DNA of 64,000 bases from Desulfotignum sp. (GTDB lineage Bacteria; Desulfobacterota; Desulfobacteria; Desulfobacterales; Desulfobacteraceae): assembly GCA_011390635.1 (NCBI GenBank), contig JAABSA010000002.1, forward strand, positions 62,308 through 126,307. The letters are read 5' to 3'. The notes beneath the pieces are model-generated. The model worked only from the letters and a program-made list of their open reading frames with translations. It did not search any database and was not told the DNA's origin. Shown here in pieces: positions 40,501 through 49,648 of this stretch (positions are counted from its first letter, which is position 1; each line of letters begins with the position of its first letter). A program made the position numbers and the translations under genes.

Positions 40501-42038
40501 GCAATGCCCTGGTCTTTGGCAAAACCGGTCTCCCCCATTTGGCCGATGGCCACAATCACGGTATCTGCTTCATGGGTGATCAGCTGGCAGTCATCATACT
40601 GGGGATTGAACCGGCCGTTTTCATCAAACACTGCGGTACATTCCTGAAAGGAAACCTCAGTGACCTGGCCGGCATCGTTGCCGTAAAACCGCAATGGCCC
40701 CTTGCTGTTCACGATGTTGACCTTTTCTTCCAGGGCTTCTTCGATCTCATAATCCCAGGCCGGCATTTCTTCGCGCTTTTCCAGGCAGACCATGGTGACA
40801 TCATCCGATCCCAGCCGCCGGGCGGTAAGTGCCACGTCCACGGCCACGTTACCGCCGCCGATGACAATGGTTTTGCCGGACAGTTTTTTTGCTTTGCCCA
40901 TGGCTGCATCCCGCAAAAAGGTAGTGCCTGCCAGAACCCCTTTCAGGTCCTCGCCTTTGACACCTAAAGAACGGGAACCATGCAGGCCAGTGGCCATGAA
41001 CACCGATGCAAACCCGTCTTTTTTCAAGCTGTCCAGGGTAATGTCTTTTCCGAACTCCACCCCGGTTTTGATCGTAACCCCCAATGCTTCAATGACAGCG
41101 ATCTCTTTTTCCAAATCCGCCTTTGGCAGCCGGTATTCTGGAATACCCACCGCCATCATACCGCCCTTGACCGGCAGTTTTTCATACACCGTGACCCCAT
41201 AGCCCTTCTGGGCAAGATAATAGGCAGTAGTGAGCCCGGCCGGGCCGGACCCGATAATGGCCACTTTTTCGTCTCTTTTTTCATCAATTTCCGGGATCCA
41301 GGCGGATTCCTGTTCAAAATCCAGGTCCGCCAGATACCGGTGCAGGTATTGAATGGCCAAAGGCTGGTCTGCATCGCCTCTGGTACACACCGCTTCACAG
41401 GGATGGTGGCATACCCGGCCGCAGGACCCGGGAAACGGATGCTCCTGTTTAAACAGCTTCAACGCTTCTGCATATTTTTCCTGCTGCATCAGGGCAATGA
41501 AACCCTGGATGGATACATGGGCGGGACAGGTGGCTTTACAGGGGGCAACGGAGCGTTTGGAAATACCGTATGCGCCCGGGATGGCCTGTTCATATTGCTT
41601 GAAAATAGCTTTGCGGTTATTCAGCCCCTGGTTATGCTCACTGGGGGCATCCACCGGGCAGACCTTGGTGCATTCCCCGCACGAGGTACACTTGGAAATA
41701 TCGACAAATCGCGGATTTTCTTTGATCCTGGCCGTGAAGTTTCCCTGTTCACCGTCCAATTCCAGAAGTTCGGTATTCGTCAACAACTCAATGTTCAGAT
41801 GCCGGCCGACCTCGACCAGTTTGGGTGAGATCACTCACATGGTACAGTCATTGGTCGGAAATGTCTTGTCCAGTCTTGCCATCATACCGCCGATGGCATA
41901 TGATTTTTCCACCAGATAGACATAATAGCCTGAATTGGCCAGGTCAATGGCGGACTGCATACCTGCAATCCCGCCACCAAGGACCATGACAGACCCCACA
42001 GGGTCGCTGCTTGGTGTCACCTTTTGCGTCATTATCAA
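37584..42038 (-). CDS. hdrA: Giant HdrA-like flavin/FeS protein (about 1484 aa), HdrA-GltD/NfnB-like-HdrA fusion, selenoprotein (Sec UGA at 41835..41837)
   Basis: ORFs 41835..42038 and 37584..41834 are in the same frame, separated only by TGA: ...[39 protein letters not shown]..., matching canonical HdrA [19 protein letters not shown]. Internal GltD-like [46 protein letters not shown] and second Hdr[22 protein letters not shown]...[16 protein letters not shown]...[18 protein letters not shown]. Confidence 0.92.
41802..41819 (-). promoter_or_regulatory. bSECIS-like hairpin downstream of hdrA UGA
   Basis: CTGGTC-GAGGTC-GGCCGG, 6 bp stem (with G-U pairs), GGUC in apical loop, 15 nt after UGA. 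Confidence 0.65.
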
Positions 42039-42171
42039 AACCTCCTAACCGTTTATTATCGCCCCATGGGCGGTAAGCTGTGTCGCCTGAATCTTCCAGG
42101 TTTTCAACCCGCTGCATGGCAGGTGACAGAAAAAGCCCGTAAAAAAGGACGTCACGCCATTACAGTTTCCC

Positions 42172-42201
42172 CGCCTTTAAGTAAAAAAAAGGCGTTTTTT
42201 T
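42172..42201 (+). terminator. Plus-strand-oriented terminator-like hairpin upstream of hdrA
   Basis: CGCCTTT-aagtaaaaa-AAAGGCG followed by TTTTTTT on the + strand. Confidence 0.5.
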
Positions 42202-42335
42202 GTCAACAATTATTTAATTTACACCTGGTTGTCATGCATAAAACCCTATGTCCGGGGAGCAAAAAACATACCGGCGCAATATCCATTTGTAAAGAAACGG
42301 CAGGTCTCCATTTTATTCCCGTAAAAAAATACAGA

Positions 42336-43850
42336 TTAACCGGCAATCTCAAGGTGACGGCTGCAATACCATACCAGTAAAAGCACAGGCAGGCCCATCA
42401 GTGTGGTGATCAAAAAAAATGCCGGATATCCAAAGGCATCCACCATGGTACCGGAATACCCGCCGAATACTTTGGGCACCAGGGTCATCAAAGAGCTGAA
42501 CACCGCATATTGCACTGCCGTAAACCGGATGCTGGTCAAACTGGACAAAAACGCCACGAACGCGGCACTGGCAAGCCCTGCAGCCAGATTGTCCGCAGCG
42601 ATCACAAGATACAAAAGGACCAGATGATGCCCGGCAAAGGCCAGGACCATGAACAGCAGGTTGGTGGCGGATGCCAGCAGGGCACCCAGAAACAGAATCC
42701 GGATCACCCCGTAGCGGATGGAGAGAATACCGCCGGCAAATCCGCCGACAAGGGTCATGAAAAGGCCGAATGTTTTCACCACACTGGCGATCTGGGTTTT
42801 GGAAAACCCCAGGTCCTGATAAAACACATTGGATATGACCCCCAGCACAATATCGGAAATCCGGTACAGACCAACGAGCGCCAGTATCAGCCAGGCAACA
42901 AAAAGCCTGTACCTGTTGAAAAAATCCTTTACCGGTGCCACATAGCTGGCAACCACCATTTTTTTGTTTACCAGGTCGGCCAGGATGCAGATTTTCCCCA
43001 CCACAGCTGCCGCAGCAAGCCCTGCTCCCAGCCTCAGGCATTCCATCAGCAATCCTGCCAGCCCCGTACTGCCCAGCCACTGCCCCAGCTGTACTTTCAT
43101 ATCCAGAGTGCCCCGGCCGGTAAAATGAAATGTTATGACAAATGCAGCCGCTGCCAGGCCAAACAGGCCCAGGCCGGTGAGATAATCCCGGGAGCTGTAT
43201 GCATCAGAAGGGTTATGGTCGGATGCCGGCTCATCAATGACCAGGGCTGTGACCATCCCCACCAGCATCAGGCCGGCCATGATGCAATAGGTGATCTGCC
43301 AGGCTTCGAACCTGTAATTTCCCTTTGACGACCCAAACCACTCCGCCAGGATCAGGGCGCCTGCCCCTGCCACCAGCATGCCAATGCGGTATCCACCGAT
43401 ATAGGCCGAAGCCATCATGGCCTGGAGATCGAGGGGTGCCGATTCAATGCGGTAGGCATCAATTGCAATATCCTGGGTTGCCGAGGAAAATCCCAGCAGA
43501 ACCGCTGCGATTGCCATGAAGACCAGCGGATGATAACCTGATCCCGGATCTGTAACCGCCATCCACAAGATAGCTCCCACAATCCCGGCCTGGGCTGCCA
43601 GAATCCAGCTTCTCCTCCTGCCAAGCTTTCTGGTCAACCAGGGAATGGGCATCTGGTCCACCAAAGGGGCCCAGACAAACTTAAAAGAATAGCCCAGAGC
43701 AGCCCAGGAAAAAAACGTCACCGCAGCCCGCTGGACTCCGGCTTCCCTGAGCCACAAAGAAAGAGAGGAAAAAATCAACAAAATAGGCAGCCCGGCGGAA
43801 AACCCGAAAAACAGCATGGTAATCACCCGGGGATGGAAAAAAGACCGCAT
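42336..43850 (-). CDS. AmpG/PAT-like MFS transporter
   Basis: FFGFSAGLPILLIFSSLSLWLREAGVQRAAVTFFSWAALGYSFKFVWAPLVD, DAYRIE motif; multi-TM. The ORF over-extends upstream into the next gene. Confidence 0.85.
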   Translation of the reverse strand: MRSFFHPRVITMLFFGFSAGLPILLIFSSLSLWLREAGVQRAAVTFFSWAALGYSFKFVWAPLVDQMPIPWLTRKLGRRRSWILAAQAGIVGAILWMAVTDPGSGYHPLVFMAIAAVLLGFSSATQDIAIDAYRIESAPLDLQAMMASAYIGGYRIGMLVAGAGALILAEWFGSSKGNYRFEAWQITYCIMAGLMLVGMVTALVIDEPASDHNPSDAYSSRDYLTGLGLFGLAAAAFVITFHFTGRGTLDMKVQLGQWLGSTGLAGLLMECLRLGAGLAAAAVVGKICILADLVNKKMVVASYVAPVKDFFNRYRLFVAWLILALVGLYRISDIVLGVISNVFYQDLGFSKTQIASVVKTFGLFMTLVGGFAGGILSIRYGVIRILFLGALLASATNLLFMVLAFAGHHLVLLYLVIAADNLAAGLASAAFVAFLSSLTSIRFTAVQYAVFSSLMTLVPKVFGGYSGTMVDAFGYPAFFLITTLMGLPVLLLVWYCSRHLEIAG

Positions 43851-43905
43851 GGCTTTGTGCCATTTCTCCCGGGTCTTTTGCCCGTTGCCCAAAGAATCCG
43901 GCGTA

Positions 43906-44745
43906 TCAGAGTGTGATTTCAAAATCGCAGGAAACACCGTAACATTGGATAGTACTTTTCTTGGAAAATAAAAAATGTCTGCTGTCCTGCACAATGGACT
44001 CCATATCACAGTCAGACCGGTCCTGGTTCAGATGGATGAGGCCCAGCTGTCCCACCCTGGCTTTAAGGGCCAGATCCAGTGCATGGGAAACGGATGAATG
44101 ACCCCAGCCTTTGCGATGCTGGTACTCATGTTCTGTATATTCCGCATCATGCAGCAGGATATCCGCATGTTCGGCAAACCGTTTGTATCCGTCAAATCCC
44201 TGGCCCTGGGGATGGGAAAACCCCAGTTCATTGTCAGTGAGAAAAACAAAGGTTTTACCATCTTCTGTAAATTTATACCCGAGACTGCCCAGGGAATGGC
44301 TGGTGGGGATGGTGTCGATTTCTACAGAGCCAATTCGAAACCGGTTGTTCAATGCCGCATCAAAACAGATATCTGCTTTCAGATCGTTGAGGCGGACAGG
44401 AAAAAAGGGCGGGGACATGACCTGTGTGAACACCTGTTTTGTGGTTAATCCATCAATTTTTCTATCCTGAATGACCAGGCGGTTGCAGGTGTAAAGCAGG
44501 GGCCTGAAAAACGGTATGCCCATAATATGATCCCAGTGGCAATGGGTGATCAGCATGTAATACTGTGTTTTTTGCTGTTCCAGCAAATAATTTCCCAGCC
44601 GCCGGATCCCGGTACCGGCATCAATGATAATTGTTTCCCCGGACCCGGCAGTGATTTGCAGGCAGGTGGTGTCCCCGCCGTAGGTGACATATTGACCGCC
44701 TGAAACCGGTATTGATCCTCTGGAACCCCAGCATTTAATAATCAT
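43906..44745 (-). CDS. MBL-fold metal-dependent hydrolase
   Basis: CWGSRGSIPVSG, IIDAGTGIRRLG, LITHCHWDHIMGIPFF (HxHxDH). Confidence 0.92.
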   Translation of the reverse strand: MIIKCWGSRGSIPVSGGQYVTYGGDTTCLQITAGSGETIIIDAGTGIRRLGNYLLEQQKTQYYMLITHCHWDHIMGIPFFRPLLYTCNRLVIQDRKIDGLTTKQVFTQVMSPPFFPVRLNDLKADICFDAALNNRFRIGSVEIDTIPTSHSLGSLGYKFTEDGKTFVFLTDNELGFSHPQGQGFDGYKRFAEHADILLHDAEYTEHEYQHRKGWGHSSVSHALDLALKARVGQLGLIHLNQDRSDCDMESIVQDSRHFLFSKKSTIQCYGVSCDFEITL

Positions 44746-44877
44746 GTTTCTCCTGTATCACAACCATCCATAAATATCCAGCAGCCATAATTCATATATG
44801 TGATGATCCGGTAACGGATAATTTTCATACAATGGTATGAATAAATTGATAAATCAACATTTTTTTCGTATCATCCG

Positions 44878-44906
44878 TTGACAACCTATTGGTTTTTGCC
44901 TAATGA
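44878..44906 (+). promoter_or_regulatory. Putative sigma70-type promoter upstream of acyl-CoA dehydrogenase
   Basis: TTGACA-17 nt-TAATGA. Confidence 0.4.
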
Positions 44907-44984
44907 AAGATGCAGACAGACCACCAGGTCAATTTTTATTTTCCCATTGTTTTTTAACCCCGTAAAAAAAGGGACCTTACGCAT

Positions 44985-46832
44985 ATGACACAAGTAATTG
45001 CCGACCGCAGAGACGTTGATTTTGTACTCCACGAACAGATCGGACAGGTGGACCATGAAAGCTTTGCAGAGTTCAATAAAAAAACCATCGACCTGATTGT
45101 TTCTGAAGCCAGAAACCTGGCCATAAAAGAGATATTACCCACTTTTAAAGAAGGAGATGAGCAGGGATGCACCCTGGAAAATGGTAAAGTGCACGTACCT
45201 GAATCCTTTAAACGTGCCTGGCGGCTTTTATGTGAAGGAGAATGGCTGGCCATGTGCGATGACCCCGCAGTGGGCGGCCAGGGCATGCCCAGAACCGTGG
45301 GCAGCGCAGCCTTGGAATATATGGTAGGGGCAAACTCGGCTTTCATGCTGTATTACGGCATGACCCACGGGGCAGCCAAACTGGTGGAGGCATTTGGTGA
45401 TGACACCCAGAAAAGTTTGTACCTGAAAAAAATGTTTTCCGGCGAATGGGGCGGCACAATGCTGCTCACGGAGCCTGAGGCTGGATCGGATGTAGGGGCA
45501 TTGACCACCTCGGCCCAAAAAAATGCAGATGGTACATATACCATCACAGGATCAAAAATTTTTATTTCCGCAGGTGAACACGACCTGTGTGAGAATATTA
45601 TCCACCCGGTGCTGGCCAGAATTCCAGGCGCCCCTCCCGGTACCAAAGGCATTTCTCTGTTCCTGGTTCCCAAATTTCTGGTGAATGCAGACGGCACTTC
45701 AGGGGATTTTAACAACGTAGTCTGTACCGGTCTGGAAAAGAAAATGGGCATCCACGGCAATGCCACTGCATCCTTGTCATTGGGAGACAAGGGGCCGTGC
45801 ATCGGGACCCTTCTGGGGGAAGAAAACCGCGGCATGCCCGCCATGTTCCGGATGATGAACGAAGCCCGGGCCTTTGTGGGACTCCAGGGGTTTGCAGTGG
45901 CATCGGCCGCTTACATGTATGCCCTGGACTATGCCAGAACCAGAATCCAGGGAAGGCATTTGACAGCGGGAAAAGATGCCAATGCCAAAAATGTTCCCAT
46001 TATCCAGCACCCTGATGTCAAACGCCAGTTGCTCAACATGAAAGCCTATACAGAAGGCATGCGGTCTCTGGTTTACTATTATGCCTGGTGCAATGATGTG
46101 GTCCACACCACAGACGACAAAGATCTTAGGGCGGATACGGCTGCCATGGTGGAGGTGCTCACCCCTGTGGTCAAGGGCTATATCACGGACAAAGCCCTGG
46201 AAGTATGCTCCCATGGCATCCAGGTGTATGGGGGATATGGATACATCAGTGAATATCCGGTGGAGCAGCTCATGCGGGATGCACGGATTTTCATGATCTA
46301 TGAAGGCACCAACGGCATTCAGGCCATGGACCTTCTGGGCAGAAAGCTGTCCATGAACCAGGGAAAAGCATTCCAGTATTTTATTGACCGCATGAAAAAA
46401 ACCATACAGGAATTCTGTGGCATTGCGGGCGTGGAAGAACTGTGTGCCAAGGTATCCCATGCCGTATCCCGCCTGGAGGAACTGGCCGGGGTCATGGCTA
46501 CCCGGTCCCGGTCGAACCAGGTGTTAAATGCCTATGCATTTGCCCACCCGTTTTTAGAGGTGACAGGAGATGTCAGCTTTGCCTGGATGCATCTGTGGCG
46601 GGCCGGCATAGCCGCACCCAAACTGGCAGAAAAAGCCGGCAGCCTGGACAGGGGTGTTGTGGCCCGGAAAGCTGCCAAAAACAAGGATACGGCTTTTTAT
46701 GCCGGCCAGATGGAAACCGCCCGGTTTTTTATCAACACCCTTTTGCCGGCCACATATGGTAAAATGGATGCCATTCTGGAAGGAGATTCATGTGTGGAAG
46801 ATATCCAGGATGTCTCTTTTGGCTCCAAATGA
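44985..46832 (+). CDS. Acyl-CoA dehydrogenase (large, about 600 aa, with C-terminal extension)
   Basis: GTMLLTEPEAGSDVGALTTSA, CSHGIQVYGGYGYISEYPVEQLMRDARIFMIYEGTNGIQAMDLLGRKL. Confidence 0.96.
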   Translation: MTQVIADRRDVDFVLHEQIGQVDHESFAEFNKKTIDLIVSEARNLAIKEILPTFKEGDEQGCTLENGKVHVPESFKRAWRLLCEGEWLAMCDDPAVGGQGMPRTVGSAALEYMVGANSAFMLYYGMTHGAAKLVEAFGDDTQKSLYLKKMFSGEWGGTMLLTEPEAGSDVGALTTSAQKNADGTYTITGSKIFISAGEHDLCENIIHPVLARIPGAPPGTKGISLFLVPKFLVNADGTSGDFNNVVCTGLEKKMGIHGNATASLSLGDKGPCIGTLLGEENRGMPAMFRMMNEARAFVGLQGFAVASAAYMYALDYARTRIQGRHLTAGKDANAKNVPIIQHPDVKRQLLNMKAYTEGMRSLVYYYAWCNDVVHTTDDKDLRADTAAMVEVLTPVVKGYITDKALEVCSHGIQVYGGYGYISEYPVEQLMRDARIFMIYEGTNGIQAMDLLGRKLSMNQGKAFQYFIDRMKKTIQEFCGIAGVEELCAKVSHAVSRLEELAGVMATRSRSNQVLNAYAFAHPFLEVTGDVSFAWMHLWRAGIAAPKLAEKAGSLDRGVVARKAAKNKDTAFYAGQMETARFFINTLLPATYGKMDAILEGDSCVEDIQDVSFGSK

Positions 46833-46952
46833 CCGGTGCGGCCGGTACACGGCTGCATGGCCGGCCCATGGGTATCTGCTGCCGGCAATGCAGCACACCA
46901 TGAACGTCAGAACATTGGTCGTACGTACCCATACAAAAAACAGGAGGACCCC

Positions 46953-47258
46953 ATGTTTGAATATGTAAAAAAAAGTCTTCTCACGGGCGTCGGCATGGCC
47001 CTGCGCTCCAAAAATGAAATCAGGGAACTTGCCGAGGAATTAGCAAAATCCACCCAGATGAACCAGGCCGAAGCAAGAGAATTTTTGGACGAATGCCAGC
47101 AAAAATATGAAGAAGCCAGAACAAAACTGGACAAGCGTATGGAAAAAACGGTTGAAGAGGTCCTCAGAAGGCTGGATCTGCCGACCCGGTCGGATATCCA
47201 GGCCTTGAACAAAAGAATCGATGACCTGGTGAAACAGATAGAAAAAAACGTCTGTTAG
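46953..47258 (+). CDS. Phasin/PhaF-like coiled-coil protein
   Basis: MFEYVKKSLLTGVGMALRSKNEIRELAEELAKSTQMNQAEAREFLDECQQKYEEARTKLDKRMEKTVEEVLRRLDLPTRSDIQALNKRIDDL, typical phasin-family small protein. Confidence 0.75.
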   Translation: MFEYVKKSLLTGVGMALRSKNEIRELAEELAKSTQMNQAEAREFLDECQQKYEEARTKLDKRMEKTVEEVLRRLDLPTRSDIQALNKRIDDLVKQIEKNVC

Positions 47259-47264
47259 CATTTT

Positions 47265-48965
47265 ATGCTCAGCATTAAAAAAATCGGCAAGGTGGGCAAG
47301 CGGTACCGGCACCTGCTCCGGTACCAGCAGATCATCGGCATCATCCTCAAATATGGATTTGACAATATCCTGGATGCCATGAACATTGACCGCTATATTG
47401 AATCCGGTCTGAAACTGATCCCCTTTTCCCGCCCCCATGAACGGGTGGAACGGTTATCCAGAAATCAACGGATCCGCATGGCCCTGGAGGAGCTTGGCCC
47501 CACTTTCGTCAAGATGGGCCAGGTGCTTTCCTCCCGGCCGGATCTGGTTCCCATGGACCTGATTGCTGAATTATCCAAACTCCAGGATGAAATCCCGGCT
47601 TTTGGATTTGATCAGGTCCAAAAAATCATTGCCGCAGAATTTGGCAGACCCCTTGAGGCAGTTTTCCATGCCATGGATGAAATGCCTTTTGCCTCCGCCT
47701 CCATCGGCCAGGTGCACAGGGCCTCCATCACCGGACATGACCGGCTTGCCGTAAAAATCCAGCGCCCTGGCATCCGCAAGACTGTTGAGGCGGACCTGGA
47801 AATCATCCATCACCTGGCCGGTATCATGGAAAGAAATATCGAAGAAATGGCGTTTTACAGGCCGGTGAAGATTGTGGAGGAATTTGCAAAAACACTGGAA
47901 AAGGAACTGGACTACACCATTGAAGCCGCCAATATGGAACGGATGGCCAGCCAGTTTCTGTATGATAAAACCATCCATATTCCAAAATTCTATCCAGCAG
48001 AATCTTCTGAACGGGTATTGACCATGGAGTTCATCAACGGGATTAAGGCCAGCGATATCGATGCCATTGACCGGGCCGGTCTGGACAGAAAGCGCATCAC
48101 CCGAAGGGGGGCGGATTTTATCATGAAACAGGTGTTTGAACACGGATTTTTCCATGCAGACCCCCATCCAGGAAATATATTTATACTGGAAAACAACCGC
48201 ATCTGTCCGGTGGATTTCGGCATGACCGGTTTTCTGGACCAGACCACACGGGAATTGTTTGTGGACATCATCCACGCGGTGGCCACCGGCAATGCAAAAC
48301 TTGCGGCCCGGCTTTTGTGTGAATTGTGCGACTATGAAACCCAGCCGGACATGGTTCACCTGGAAAAGGAGATCGCTTTGTTTGTGTCTGTTCACCTGAC
48401 CAGATCTTTACAAGAGATCAGAACCGGTAAAATGGTGAACCAGCTTCTGGAACTGTGTGCGGCCCATGGCCTGCGGATTCCGCCGGATCTGTTCTTAATG
48501 ATGAAAGCCTTTGTTTCCATTGAAGATGTTGCCAGAAAACTGGATCCGGATTTCAACATGCTCGGCCATGCAGTTCCCTATGTGACCTCGGCCAAATACA
48601 TGCAGATGGCCCCGGGGAAAATTGCCGAAAACGTCATGAATATTGCCAAAGAATCCTTTAAACTGTTTCAGCACCTGCCATCTGATACCATGGAAATCCT
48701 GCGTCTGATCAAACAGGGAAAACTGAAACTCGCCATTGACATCCAGGGGCTGGACAAACTGATGGTCCACCAGGACCAGACCAGTAACCGAATCTCTTTT
48801 TCCATCATCATTGCGGCGTTGATACTGGGATCTGCCATTGTTATCAATTCCGATGTCCCGCCCATGGTGTTCGGGGTGTCCGTCATCGGCATCGCAGGAT
48901 TTGTGGCTGCCGCGGTCATGGGAATATGGCTGCTGGTGGCCATCATCAGGGGAGGACGATTATAA
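47265..48965 (+). CDS. ABC1/UbiB (AarF) atypical kinase family protein
   Basis: LGPTFVKMGQVLSSRPDLVP, PFASASIGQVHRA, FFHADPHPGNIFI, PVDFGMTGFL; two C-terminal TMs. Confidence 0.94.
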   Translation: MLSIKKIGKVGKRYRHLLRYQQIIGIILKYGFDNILDAMNIDRYIESGLKLIPFSRPHERVERLSRNQRIRMALEELGPTFVKMGQVLSSRPDLVPMDLIAELSKLQDEIPAFGFDQVQKIIAAEFGRPLEAVFHAMDEMPFASASIGQVHRASITGHDRLAVKIQRPGIRKTVEADLEIIHHLAGIMERNIEEMAFYRPVKIVEEFAKTLEKELDYTIEAANMERMASQFLYDKTIHIPKFYPAESSERVLTMEFINGIKASDIDAIDRAGLDRKRITRRGADFIMKQVFEHGFFHADPHPGNIFILENNRICPVDFGMTGFLDQTTRELFVDIIHAVATGNAKLAARLLCELCDYETQPDMVHLEKEIALFVSVHLTRSLQEIRTGKMVNQLLELCAAHGLRIPPDLFLMMKAFVSIEDVARKLDPDFNMLGHAVPYVTSAKYMQMAPGKIAENVMNIAKESFKLFQHLPSDTMEILRLIKQGKLKLAIDIQGLDKLMVHQDQTSNRISFSIIIAALILGSAIVINSDVPPMVFGVSVIGIAGFVAAAVMGIWLLVAIIRGGRL

Positions 48966-48974
48966 AAAATCCGG

Positions 48975-49487
48975 TTACCGGTCCCCCTGGTAGGGATACC
49001 AGTCCGATTCTCTGAGCCGATCCACTTTCAGGGTCAAAATTTCACAGGTCAGGGTGTTGAAAACAATTTTACGGCCCAGTCTGCCCCCCACATCCTCGGA
49101 TACAATGCGAATATTTTTTTGCATCAGAATGTCTTTGGCTGTCTGGTAATTCTGTTTGCCGACATTGTGGATACAGGTATCCGTGTTGTTGGCGCCGCCA
49201 AATATCTGGGCTTCCAGATGAAAGGGATCTGCCCCTTGGCTGATCATCATCCGTATCAATGTAATGACGGCGATATTACCATAGAGGGCCGTGGTTTTTT
49301 CCCTGCTTTCGGCAACCGGGAACAGAAAATGGTTCATCCCCCCGGTTTTGCGTTTTTTATCATACAGACTCACCGCAACAGATGAGCCCAGAACCGTTGA
49401 AATAACCGTGGGTTTTTCCGGCAGGTAAATATATCCCGGCTTGAGAAAATAATCCCGGGTAACCAGTGTTTCAGAATTGTTTTCCAT
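48975..49487 (-). CDS. cheD: Chemoreceptor glutamine deamidase CheD
   Basis: TVISTVLGSSVAVSLYDKKRKTGGMNHFLFP, AQIFGGANN. Confidence 0.9.
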   Translation of the reverse strand: MENNSETLVTRDYFLKPGYIYLPEKPTVISTVLGSSVAVSLYDKKRKTGGMNHFLFPVAESREKTTALYGNIAVITLIRMMISQGADPFHLEAQIFGGANNTDTCIHNVGKQNYQTAKDILMQKNIRIVSEDVGGRLGRKIVFNTLTCEILTLKVDRLRESDWYPYQGDR

Positions 49488-49648
49488 ATCCCCGTTTCTT
49501 TCCCATACGTGACACCATCTATTGTGTCTTATCCCATTTATCCCCCCATATCAAGTGGTAAGTGAATAAACTTGCCAATGGCTGTAAGCCTGTGGTATGA
49601 ATACCGCACATGGCAGTCAATGGTTGAAGGGTACCAGAAGGGGTATTA

